The position numbers and the translations under genes were made by a program. Shown here one piece after another: positions 47,722-55,414 of a DNA stretch of 64,000 bases (its first letter is position 1; each line of letters begins with the position of its first letter). Source of the DNA: Flavobacteriales bacterium (lineage in GTDB: Bacteria; Bacteroidota; Bacteroidia; Flavobacteriales_D; Sanyastnellaceae); the NCBI GenBank assembly GCA_018402085.1, contig JAGYJM010000002.1, positions 1,488,001 through 1,552,000 of the forward strand, given 5' to 3'. The notes beneath the pieces are model-generated. The model was not told the origin of the DNA. It worked only from the letters and a program-made list of their open reading frames with translations, and searched no databases.

Positions 47722-50700
47722 TTATAAATTATGCATTCTCACAAAGGTCACCCTCCCCTGGTTCGCCACCCCAATCAGGTAACTTTCACCATTGATGGTA
47801 AGCTCCTGCACATCGCGCATGTCGTACGGAAGTGACAGGCCACTTTGTGGAGTAAGCTCGGATTGCCAGCCGTCCGATGTGTTGTAAAGCACGACTCCAT
47901 TGCCGGCGTCGTAACGGACCGTCTCCACTTCGGCGCCGAAGAAGTTGCCGGCAAGGATGAGATCCATTCGGTTATCGTTGTTGAGGTCGCGGACGATAAT
48001 ACTGCGCGTAGGTGCGAGCTGTGCAGCGACCGGAAGCTTCTCTTGGCGCCAACTGCCTTCTTCATTCCACAAAATCATGCTTGAGAAGGTGTGCGCCTCC
48101 AGTTGGTAGGATGCATCGAGTTTCTCTTGTGTGTAAATCGACTCAAGGTCGCTGGTGGCGAAGCTTTCGTAATCGTCAAACTTCTGAGCGATGAAGGGCA
48201 TTTGCTCAGAGCTGCATTCACGTCCGCGGACAGGCAGCAAGGTTTCATCGCCATACTTCGCCAGCACAATATCGAGGGTGCCGCTGTCGTCGAAATCATT
48301 GACGTAGCAAAGCAGCGGCTTCTCGGGCTTGGGATGAAACTTGTTGTTCTCACCGAGGTTGCCGCAGATCAGATCCTTATCACCGTCGCCATCGAGGTCG
48401 GCTGCTTGCACACTGAACCACCAGCCGTTGAGCTTATCACCAAACGATTGTGCGTCGCTGAGCCCATCCGGGCCACCCAGAAAGAACTGTGGTGCCATCC
48501 ATTCGCCTACGACGACAAGGTCGAGCCAGCCATCCCGGTCAAGATCTACCCAGGTGGCATCCGTGACCATCCCGAGGTCTGCCGCAGCCGGAAACAGCTC
48601 TTCTGTCGCATCCTCGTACCCACGTCCGGTGTTGCGCAAAAGTTTGCATCCCGGTGCATACGGGTAGCGTCCCGGAATATGGCGTCCGGCCACGAAAATG
48701 TCGGGATCGCCGTCCTTGTCCGCATCCGCCGCTTTTGCGGCGCCTGAAGCCATCAACAACTTGGGTAGCAAACCGGTCGCATCGCGCAGCACGCCATTCT
48801 CGTTCACGTACAAGCGGTCTTGCAAAAAGGGCGAACCACTGCCCTGCCCCGCATCACCGCTGCACACGTACAAATCGATGTCGCCGTCACGATCAGCATC
48901 CAGCGCTTCTGCGCTGACATCTTCAGTACCCAGATGCTGCTGCAAATCAGGCTGTTGCGTCAACTCAAAACGCCCGTCAGCCGTCTGCGCATACACCGCG
49001 GCAGGTTGACCCGCCGTGCCTCCGATGAACACATCATCGCGCCCATCGCCCGTGAAATCAGCCACTGCGAGCGCCGGACCATGCTGCGACATGCGATGCG
49101 GCAAGAGCACCTCCTCTTTGAAGTCGTTGAACTTGTTCTCACGATGCACGAAATCGATGCCGAGGCGATCAGTGAGCGTTTCAAAGCGTTTATTTTTTCC
49201 GCGTAAAAACGCGGGATGCGAACGCGCACCTTGCTTCACGAGGTCGTGAATGGTATTGGCGCTCAGGTCTTTGTAAACATCCGCGGTGCCATCCGGCCAC
49301 CACACGGTGATACTATCAATCGATGACTGCGTGCCAAGACCGAAGTACAGACGATCATCGACTGAACCGAGGTAACCGCGGACGGGCTGGGCGTAACGCA
49401 CCTGGTCGAGCTCGCCCGCAGTGACCGCAATGCGCGCACCGATGCGATGCTGCTGCGGCAAGGTGAAGGCAATCCAGTTGTGGTCTTTTCCGGCGGCGGT
49501 ATTCTCGTACACCGAGGCCACTTCATCGATGTTGTTCACGATCAGCTCGAGGTCGCCATCGTTATCGAGGTCTGCATAGGCGGCGCCGTTCGAGTTGATC
49601 TTCTGCTGAAGTCCCCACTGCTCATTGCTGCGCTCAAAGCGTAGGCCGTTCGTGTTCCGAAAGGCGTAATTGCGCAACTTCGTTGACGGAATCAACTCAA
49701 GGATGTCGCCCAGCGCAAGCTCTTCTTGCTGCTGCTGCAGTTCTTCAACGTTCTTGCGGAGGTCGTTGTCTTTGGTATCGCGCTTGTAGCCGTTCGTGAT
49801 GTAGATATCCTGCAAACCATCGAGGTCGAAATCAGCGAAGAGTCCGGCCCACGACCAATCGGTCTGGTGGACACCACTCACCTGCGCGATGTCGCTGAAG
49901 GTGTTGTCGCCATTGTTCAACTGGAGGGTATTCACCATGTACTGGTAGTGCCAGCCGAGCTGCACCCGCGCCTGAAAACGCTCGAGGTCCATCGAGGCCA
50001 TGTTGCGCTTGGCGCGTTCGTGCGTTTCAAAGGCCATATCAAGCTGTAGTAAATCAGGCCAGCGGTCGTTGTTGAAGTCAGCGAAGTCGCAGCCCATGCC
50101 GTAGTTCGAGGTGTGCTTCATGCGCGCAGTGACTTCGTTCTTAAAAGTACCGTCGCCCTGGTTCACCCAAAGGTGGTCGCCTTCGTCGAAATCGTTCGAG
50201 ACATAAATGTCAGGCCAGCCGTCGAGGTTGACGTCGTCAATCGCAACGCCGAGACCGAAGGCAAAATCAACGATGCCCACGGCTTCAGTGGCATCCACGA
50301 AACGGCCGTACTCATTGCGGTAGTAGCGATCTGATTCGAGCAATCCGGCTTGCAGCATCTGCTGCAGCTCTTGCATATTGAGCCGGTTGCGAAACTTGTC
50401 AGGATGCGTCACCAGGTAGCAGTCGAGGTCACCGTCGCGATCGGCATCAAAGAAGGCCGCCTGGGTGGAATGCCCTGTGTAATTGAGTCCGTAGCGCTTC
50501 GCTTCTTCTTTGAACCCCTTCCCCTCCTGATTGATGAATAGCCGATTGGTACGTTGCGTCGCGTCAACGTGCGGACCGGTGCGACAGACGTAGAGATCAA
50601 GCCAGCCGTCGTTGTTGATGTCCACCACGGATGCACCACTGCTCCATCCCGGGTACTGATCAATGCCCCAGGAGGCGCTCACATCTTCAAAGGTCAGGTC

Positions 50701-51021
50701 GCCTTGATTCAGGTAGAGCTTATCGTTGACCTGATTCCCGGTGAAATAGAGGTCTTGCAGTCCGTCATTGTTAAAATCACCCACCGCCACACCACCACCG
50801 TTGTAGAGGTAATCGTAGCGAATGACGTTGATGCTGTCGTTCTCGACGAGGTCATTCCGAAAATGAATGCCCGTTGCTGCAGTGTCGAGCAATTGAAACA
50901 ACGGTTGGTCGGCAGCATCCGATTCAGCAGAGGCATCAGTGCTTTGCTCAGGCGCTGAAGCATCGCCGCAGGCAGCGACAAGCAGAGAAAACAGGATTGC
51001 GATGAAGGCCAGACTTCGCAT
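47722..51021 (-). CDS. Lipoprotein of the CRTAC1 family (VCBS/FG-GAP and ASPIC/UnbV domains)
   Basis: About 1099 residues from the ATG at 51021, which gives a lipoprotein signal (MRSLAFIAILFSLLVAAC, lipid on Cys18) with acidic residues after it, as in surface-export signals of this phylum. About fourteen calcium-loop repeats of the type DxNNDGxxDLY form two propeller-like blocks (about 55-490 and 610-1085). Between them is an ASPIC/UnbV domain (about 500-580: RIGARIAVTAGE, YFGLGTQSSIDSITVWWPDG). Members are often next to SusCD genes, but none are here. Three tagged hairpins lie within the coding sequence, two of them right before calcium loops. Confidence 0.9.
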   Translation of the reverse strand: MRSLAFIAILFSLLVAACGDASAPEQSTDASAESDAADQPLFQLLDTAATGIHFRNDLVENDSINVIRYDYLYNGGGVAVGDFNNDGLQDLYFTGNQVNDKLYLNQGDLTFEDVSASWGIDQYPGWSSGASVVDINNDGWLDLYVCRTGPHVDATQRTNRLFINQEGKGFKEEAKRYGLNYTGHSTQAAFFDADRDGDLDCYLVTHPDKFRNRLNMQELQQMLQAGLLESDRYYRNEYGRFVDATEAVGIVDFAFGLGVAIDDVNLDGWPDIYVSNDFDEGDHLWVNQGDGTFKNEVTARMKHTSNYGMGCDFADFNNDRWPDLLQLDMAFETHERAKRNMASMDLERFQARVQLGWHYQYMVNTLQLNNGDNTFSDIAQVSGVHQTDWSWAGLFADFDLDGLQDIYITNGYKRDTKDNDLRKNVEELQQQQEELALGDILELIPSTKLRNYAFRNTNGLRFERSNEQWGLQQKINSNGAAYADLDNDGDLELIVNNIDEVASVYENTAAGKDHNWIAFTLPQQHRIGARIAVTAGELDQVRYAQPVRGYLGSVDDRLYFGLGTQSSIDSITVWWPDGTADVYKDLSANTIHDLVKQGARSHPAFLRGKNKRFETLTDRLGIDFVHRENKFNDFKEEVLLPHRMSQHGPALAVADFTGDGRDDVFIGGTAGQPAAVYAQTADGRFELTQQPDLQQHLGTEDVSAEALDADRDGDIDLYVCSGDAGQGSGSPFLQDRLYVNENGVLRDATGLLPKLLMASGAAKAADADKDGDPDIFVAGRHIPGRYPYAPGCKLLRNTGRGYEDATEELFPAAADLGMVTDATWVDLDRDGWLDLVVVGEWMAPQFFLGGPDGLSDAQSFGDKLNGWWFSVQAADLDGDGDKDLICGNLGENNKFHPKPEKPLLCYVNDFDDSGTLDIVLAKYGDETLLPVRGRECSSEQMPFIAQKFDDYESFATSDLESIYTQEKLDASYQLEAHTFSSMILWNEEGSWRQEKLPVAAQLAPTRSIIVRDLNNDNRMDLILAGNFFGAEVETVRYDAGNGVVLYNTSDGWQSELTPQSGLSLPYDMRDVQELTINGESYLIGVANQGRVTFVRMHNL
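48722..48742. repeat. GGATG-tagged hairpin inside the CRTAC1 gene
   Basis: GCATCC then GCCGC-TTTT-GCGGC, read as GAAKAADA and leading into the calcium loop DADKDGDPD. Confidence 0.65.
48895..48916. repeat. GGATG-tagged hairpin inside the CRTAC1 gene
   Basis: GCATCC then AGCGC-TTCT-GCGCT, read as SAEALDA before the calcium loop DADRDGDID; the same register as the copy at 48722. Confidence 0.65.
49199..49219. repeat. GGATG-tagged hairpin inside the CRTAC1 gene
   Basis: CCGCGT-AAAA-ACGCGG then GATGC, read as SHPAFLRGK in the linker after the ASPIC/UnbV domain. Confidence 0.65.
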
Positions 51022-51062
51022 GGTGGTTGGGGTTTGGGACGAAGTTAAGGCATACAGACGTG

Positions 51063-51168
51063 TGGACAAATGGACTCATGGACTTATGGACTTATGGACA
51101 ATTTCGGGAAACTGGGGAACTGGGGAACTGGGGAACTGGGGGACTGGGGGACTGGGGGACTGGGAAGT
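51063..51168. repeat. TTATGGAC and GGGGAACT simple repeats, copy 1
   Basis: Several TTATGGAC-like 8-mers, then TTTCGGGAAACTGGGG and about seven GGGGAACT/GGGGGACT 8-mers. The same two-part tract recurs at 52536-52650 on the other side of the HTH/nucleotidyltransferase module. Confidence 0.88.
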
Positions 51169-51175
51169 TCAAAAA

Positions 51176-51209
51176 GCAGCGCATCCCGATAGCTATCGGG
51201 ATGCGCTGC
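51176..51209. repeat. Perfect 34-bp palindrome
   Basis: 17-bp arms, starting GCAGCGCATCCCGATAG, meet with no loop. It combines the H1-type outer stem with CATCC/GGATG tags on both sides. It could extrude as a cruciform or act as a transcript hairpin. Confidence 0.9.
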
Positions 51210-51239
51210 CCATGAACCTGCAAACCTACCCAGTGTGGC

Positions 51240-51255
51240 GGCGGCTATTGCCGCC
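51240..51255. repeat. Short hairpin GGCGGC-TATT-GCCGCC
   Basis: A perfect 6-bp stem with a TATT loop; a degenerate relative lies near 51285. The remaining bases up to 51378 show no gene. Confidence 0.7.
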
Positions 51256-51378
51256 GGTCTAGTGAAGCGAAGCGCATCACAACTCAGCAGCGGCTATTGG
51301 CGCCAGCATATTGGATGCCAACACACATCTTCTGCAAGCCTGATGTTAACCAGCTTCTGAATTCATACGAGCAAGCGG

Positions 51379-51935
51379 TTAAAGCTCACTCACGATTTGC
51401 TTGATGCTATTCATTATCCGCTTGCTTCTTTCCTCTCTACCTTCGTAAAAAAGATGCCCGAGAATGGCTTCCTGCATTATCCGTTTGTCGAGTATGTTTT
51501 CCAATTGTTCTTTCAAGTAAGGTCTTACATCCTTCGGCGAGTGGATCAGTTGCTCCACGATATCTGTACGATTATCGAATACGTATACTATGTCTTCAAA
51601 GTCATGACTTGTCCTTGGGTCACTCGCGCCTCTATCGTTAAAAGCGGTGAATTTGGAAGCTAAGAAGTAAGGCAGCGGCAGGTTACGTTGTCTTCCGCTG
51701 TTTGCTTAAATCCTTTTTGAGTCAATTCCTCCCGAATGGCCTCCAATTCTCCTATAGAAGCAATTGCCATGCTGATGTCTACGTCCTTTGTTGGCCGCAC
51801 GTCATCAGCTGCCGAATCATTAATGTATAGGCTCACCGTAGCGCCTCCTACGTACACCACCTGCTCATTCATTTCCCCGAGAGCCGTAGCGATTTTGCGG
51901 ATTACTGCAAGATTGATAGCTGTGTTCTTTAGCAT
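51379..51935 (-). pseudogene. AbiEii-like nucleotidyltransferase, internal deletion and frameshift
   Basis: The intact 5' part (51660-51935) encodes 91 residues with the nucleotidyltransferase start VVYVGGATVSLY and TKDVDISM, then stops after CRCLTS. In the next frame from 51675 down to the stop at 51379, 98 residues continue the same family: PYFLASKFTAFNDRG, RTSHDFEDIVYVFDNR, and a helical end (KRIMNSIKQIVSEL). The middle of the enzyme (roughly 60-70 residues expected between the CRW-like and PYFLA segments) is missing at the junction. The gene overlaps the HTH gene by 7 bp. This looks like an inactivated AbiE-type toxin; a truncated functional product cannot be excluded. Confidence 0.75.
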
Positions 51936-52444
51936 ATTCGACTTTTCAGTTCTTCAATGGCCAGATTTTTCTCTCTTGCTTTTCCAGCGCGCAATGCATC
52001 CGTTAAGGCCAGGAGTGCATAAAGGTTTTGGTCTTCCAATGCTGCTTGAGGCGCAGATTTGTAGAGAGGAACAATGGCTTGCCCCCTTACCTGACCAGTG
52101 GCAAAGGGCCAAACGTAGTGTTCACCACTGCTAATCACTTCATTTAATGGTGCAGCCGAGTGGGCCGTTGGCAGCCCTCTCACTACTGATCCGGGTTTGA
52201 CGGGAAAGACGACCGCAATTCCGTATTGTAAAAAATCCATTAAGGCTAGCCGCATCACTCTTTTACCGCTATGGTCTAGCAAGCCAGCATATTTCGAGCG
52301 GGCGACCGACTGACTGACCTCACTTTGGCTCATTCTCAGTGATTGTGCCAACGGTATTTGCTGCCAGTTATCATTGCCAAGTGCTATGATTTTTAAGAGC
52401 ACAACAATGTCTTGTGGCTTCATTCCAGAGTGTATTGGTCTCAT
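51929..52444 (-). CDS. MarR-like winged-helix regulator (AbiEi-type partner)
   Basis: 171 residues from the ATG at 52444; an ATG at 52423 (MKPQDIVVLLKI) is an alternative start. Residues about 8-70 form a winged helix (LLKIIALGNDNWQQIPLAQSL, MSQSEVSQSVARSKYAGLL). The C-terminal half has AVVFPVKPGSVVRGLPTAHSA and VWPFATGQVRGQ, a pattern found in regulators paired with nucleotidyltransferases. It would act as antitoxin or autorepressor of the two-gene unit. An almost perfect 24-bp palindrome lies 11 bp before its start. The partner enzyme is broken. Confidence 0.8.
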   Translation of the reverse strand: MRPIHSGMKPQDIVVLLKIIALGNDNWQQIPLAQSLRMSQSEVSQSVARSKYAGLLDHSGKRVMRLALMDFLQYGIAVVFPVKPGSVVRGLPTAHSAAPLNEVISSGEHYVWPFATGQVRGQAIVPLYKSAPQAALEDQNLYALLALTDALRAGKAREKNLAIEELKSRIC

Positions 52445-52454
52445 CTTTTTGTAT

Positions 52455-52478
52455 TATCGCGTATTGCAATATGCGATA
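52455..52478. promoter_or_regulatory. Palindromic operator of the HTH/nucleotidyltransferase unit
   Basis: TATCGCGTATTG-CAATATGCGATA: 12-bp arms with one mismatched pair, 11 bp upstream of the HTH start. It is a likely binding site for the HTH protein. The outer TATCG...CGATA matches the palindrome before arsM. Confidence 0.6.
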
Positions 52479-52535
52479 TTTTTCGCGAAATCACGCCTTA
52501 CGCAACCTCTGATTTGAAGATATTTCGAGAAACTT

Positions 52536-52650
52536 GTGGACTTATGGGCCTGTGGACTTATGGACTCATGGACCTATGGACCTATGGACCTATGGACTTA
52601 TGGACTCATGGACCTATGGACTATTTCGGGGAACTGGGGTACTGGGAAAT
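52536..52650. repeat. GGACCTAT and GGGGAACT simple repeats, copy 2
   Basis: About ten TGGACCTA/TGGACTTA 8-mers, then TTTCGGGGAACTGGGG. It is the partner of 51063-51168 in the same orientation. A run of ten G lies just after it at about 52675. No gene is seen between 52479 and 52845. Confidence 0.88.
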
Positions 52651-52778
52651 GTGGAACGTTAAAGGCAATTCGTCGGGGGGGGGCTTTGTGGTACAAGTCT
52701 TCTTGTCTCTCCCGACACCCTTGCCAATATTTTTAGCAAAGCTTGCGTTCAATTCAAAAAACTAACTAAATTAGCAAT

Positions 52779-52805
52779 GCCAATAAGGTGAGCAATCTTA
52801 TTGGC
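52779..52805. promoter_or_regulatory. 9-bp dyad upstream of the Y-family polymerase
   Basis: GCCAATAAG, 9 nt, CTTATTGGC: a perfect hyphenated dyad 40 bp before the polymerase start. It could be an operator for damage-inducible control; its similarity to any known LexA site is not established. Confidence 0.4.
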
Positions 52806-52845
52806 GCTTACCTGAACAGTAGTAACCACGTAAAAACCCTGCGAG

Positions 52846-54060
52846 ATGGCGGAGCGATCTATTATGCATCTTGATCTCGACACCTTTTTTGTGTCGGTAG
52901 AACGGCTGGCTGACCGACGGCTGGCGACGCGTCCCATTCTGATTGGCGGCACAAGTGACCGCGGTGTGGTGGCATCGTGCAGCTATGAGGCGCGCCGCTT
53001 TGGGGTGCACTCGGGCATGCCCATGAAAATGGCGCGGGAGCTTTGTCCGGAAGCCATCGTCATTCGCGGCAACTCGGCAACCTATTTAAAGTACTCCGAT
53101 ATGGTCACTGAGATCATTCGTGAAGAGGTGCCCATCTTCGAGAAGTCGTCAGTAGATGAGTTCTACACCGACCTGACGGGCATGGACCGTTTCTTCGGCT
53201 GCGTGAAGTTTGCGCACGAGTTGCGGCAGCGGGTGATCCGCGAGACGGGGCTGCCTTTGTCGTTTGGATTGTCGACCAGCAAGACCGTGGCGAAAGTAGC
53301 GACGGGCGAGGCGAAGCCCAACAGCGAGCTGCACATCGCCCGCGGCACCGAGCAGCCCTTTCTGGCGCCTTTGTCGGTGCGGAAGATCCCGATGGTGGGA
53401 GAGAAAACCTACCAGACGCTCCGCAACCTCGGAGTGCGGGTGATCCAGACCATACAAGAGATGCCGCCTGACATGATGGAGAACGTCCTCGGGAAGAACG
53501 GCATCGCGATCTGGAAGAAAGCCCGTGGTGAAGACAACGCCCCGGTGATGCCCTACAGCGAGCGCAAGTCGATCTCGACCGAGCGCACCTTTGACCGCGA
53601 CACCACTGACGTGTCGAAGCTGCGCGGCATCCTGCTGGCGATGGCCGAGAACCTGGCGTTTCAGTTGCGCCGCGGACAAAAACTCACCTCCTGTGTGACC
53701 GTCCGCGTACGCTATTCTGATTTTCAGACCTACACCTTGCAGCAGCGCATTCCGTACACCGCCGCCGACCACTTGCTGGTCCCGCGGGTGCTCGAGCTCT
53801 TCGATCGCCTCTACAACCGCCGTTTACTGGTACGTTTGATCGGCGTGCGCTACAGTCACCTTGTGGGCGGCGGCTACCAGATCAACCTGTTTGACGACAC
53901 CGAAGAGCGCGTCCGCCTCTACCAGGCGATGGATAAGATCCGCATTCGCTACGGTGACCGCGCAGTAGTCACCGCCGCCGGATTGCACGCCCGCACAATC
54001 GGAAGGAGCAATCCGTTTAATGGGGATGCGCCGCTATTGCTTGCCAATAGGCGGCAATAA
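52846..54060 (+). CDS. dinB: Y-family DNA polymerase IV
   Basis: 404 residues. It copies damaged DNA with low fidelity. Catalytic motifs are LDLDTFFVSVE (first Asp and steric-gate Phe) and SVDEFYTD (Asp-Glu pair). The thumb region holds a helix-hairpin-helix-like VGEKTYQTLRNLGV, and the little-finger domain spans about 240-350. The C-terminus (NPFNGDAPLLLANRRQ) lacks an obvious clamp-binding peptide. The length exceeds typical Pol IV slightly. It heads a cluster with an SRAP protein, an error-prone DnaE and a radical SAM protein, so a role in damage-induced mutagenesis is likely. Confidence 0.9.
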   Translation: MAERSIMHLDLDTFFVSVERLADRRLATRPILIGGTSDRGVVASCSYEARRFGVHSGMPMKMARELCPEAIVIRGNSATYLKYSDMVTEIIREEVPIFEKSSVDEFYTDLTGMDRFFGCVKFAHELRQRVIRETGLPLSFGLSTSKTVAKVATGEAKPNSELHIARGTEQPFLAPLSVRKIPMVGEKTYQTLRNLGVRVIQTIQEMPPDMMENVLGKNGIAIWKKARGEDNAPVMPYSERKSISTERTFDRDTTDVSKLRGILLAMAENLAFQLRRGQKLTSCVTVRVRYSDFQTYTLQQRIPYTAADHLLVPRVLELFDRLYNRRLLVRLIGVRYSHLVGGGYQINLFDDTEERVRLYQAMDKIRIRYGDRAVVTAAGLHARTIGRSNPFNGDAPLLLANRRQ

Positions 54061-54263
54061 CGAACAATCAAACCATTGAGCATTCGAACAATCAAACTAT
54101 TGAACGATGATAAAGAAAACAGCAGCATCCGTAAATCGGGCCGGAATTCAGAACAGAATGCACCTTCAAAGTGGCTATTTTCAGAGGCACAAAGGCATTC
54201 CACCATGACTTACAGACGGCTTGATGACCGGTTGGTTTCATGGGTTCTCGAGAATACCCCTCT

Positions 54264-54490
54264 GTCCCGCACATGCGGGACATCTCCCCTGATTTCAGGG
54301 GAGACTTGGTTGAGTAGTATGCTTTATAAAACAAGGCTCTCCTCAGATGAGGAGAGCTGTCGCCCCCCGAGACTTCGGGGGGCGACTGAGAGGTTGATAT
54401 GAGAACTTCGGGAGCGACCTGTTAAGGACGGCAATATGCCGTCCCCTCAGGGGCTTTGGACGGTATTCAAGCAGCGCAAGTATGCGCTGC
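54264..54490. repeat. Cluster of six unrelated perfect hairpins
   Basis: GTCCCGCACATGCGGGAC (54264), a 22-nt TCTCCCCTGA stem (54283), a GCTCTCCTC stem (54336), a 12-bp GTCGCCCCCCGA stem with a GACT loop (54359), H2 variant GGACGGCAATATGCCGTCC (54426) and H1 variant GCAGCGCAAGTATGCGCTGC (54471). The last two are 26 nt apart, a solo unit of the array design. The rest of 54061-54637 has AATCAAAC- and AATCTGCAATC-type short repeats and no gene. Confidence 0.85.
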
Positions 54491-54637
54491 CGACCACGCG
54501 ACGGTTAGACCATCAGTCTGTCAGTCCGCAATCGCCAATCTGCAATTATCAATGCTTACCTTTCACCAACACCCACACTTCTGAGCACCTGATTGCAATC
54601 AGCAATCTGCAATCGGCGCTCTGCAATCATAAATACC

Positions 54638-55414
54638 ATGTGCGGACGCTACATCACCGTTTCGAAAATAAAGACCATTGAAAAGCGCTTCAACGTGACC
54701 GCGCCTCAACCCGAGCTATACACGCCGAATACGAACGTGTCGCACGGAGAGCGGGCGCCGGTAGTGGCGAGCGATAAACCGGGAGAGCTGCAGTTCTTCC
54801 AGTTCGGGTTTACCCCGTTCTGGGCACAGAAGCAATTCTACATGATCAACGCCCGGGCCGAAGGTGATTACAACAAAGAAGACGACCCGGCATTCACCGG
54901 CACGCGCGGCATCATCAACAAACCGATGTTCCGCAAATCAATTCGCTCGAAGCGCTGCCTGGTGGTTGCTGACGCCTTCATCGAAGGACCAAAGAAGGAG
55001 AAGCTGAGCAAGCCCTACGTGGTGTACCTTAAAGACAAGGTTCGTCCGTTCGCGCTCGCAGGCATCTGGGATGAATGGGTGAACAAGCAATCGGGCGAGG
55101 TGGTGCATTCGTTCGCAATCATCACCACGGTCTCGAACGACCTCCTGCAGCGGGTCGGGCACCACCGCTCGCCGGTCATTTTACGTCCGGAGCAAGAGCG
55201 CGACTGGATCAACCCCGATCTCGCACTGAGCGAGGTCACCGCCATGCTTGATCCCTGCGACCCCGCGCTGATGAACGCCTACCCGATTGATCCGCAGATC
55301 AAGAATCCGCGCGCCAACGGCGTCGATCTTCTCAAACCCATCGGAGAACGGGTGTATTCGGAGTATGAGTATGAGATTTATGAAGAAGTCAAGCTTGAGG
55401 GGATGAAAAGCTGA
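54638..55414 (+). CDS. SRAP/HMCES-type abasic-site processing protein (YedK family)
   Basis: 258 residues starting MCGRYITVSK. After Met removal, Cys2 is the residue that in this family bonds to abasic sites in single-stranded DNA. Further conserved parts are INARAEG (about residue 70), AFIEGP, FALAGIWDEW, SFAIITTVSN and the HHRSPVIL histidine motif. Length is slightly above the E. coli form. The start at 54638 is fixed by the need for Cys at position 2. It sits between the Y-family polymerase and the DnaE gene, as in other SOS-type clusters. A hairpin array begins at the stop codon. Confidence 0.92.
   Translation: MCGRYITVSKIKTIEKRFNVTAPQPELYTPNTNVSHGERAPVVASDKPGELQFFQFGFTPFWAQKQFYMINARAEGDYNKEDDPAFTGTRGIINKPMFRKSIRSKRCLVVADAFIEGPKKEKLSKPYVVYLKDKVRPFALAGIWDEWVNKQSGEVVHSFAIITTVSNDLLQRVGHHRSPVILRPEQERDWINPDLALSEVTAMLDPCDPALMNAYPIDPQIKNPRANGVDLLKPIGERVYSEYEYEIYEEVKLEGMKS

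Noticed and set aside
54010-54060. GGATG-tagged hairpin at the end of dinB
   Set aside because: The stem is imperfect, and the residues NPFNG...LLANRRQ look like a normal end for this polymerase family.
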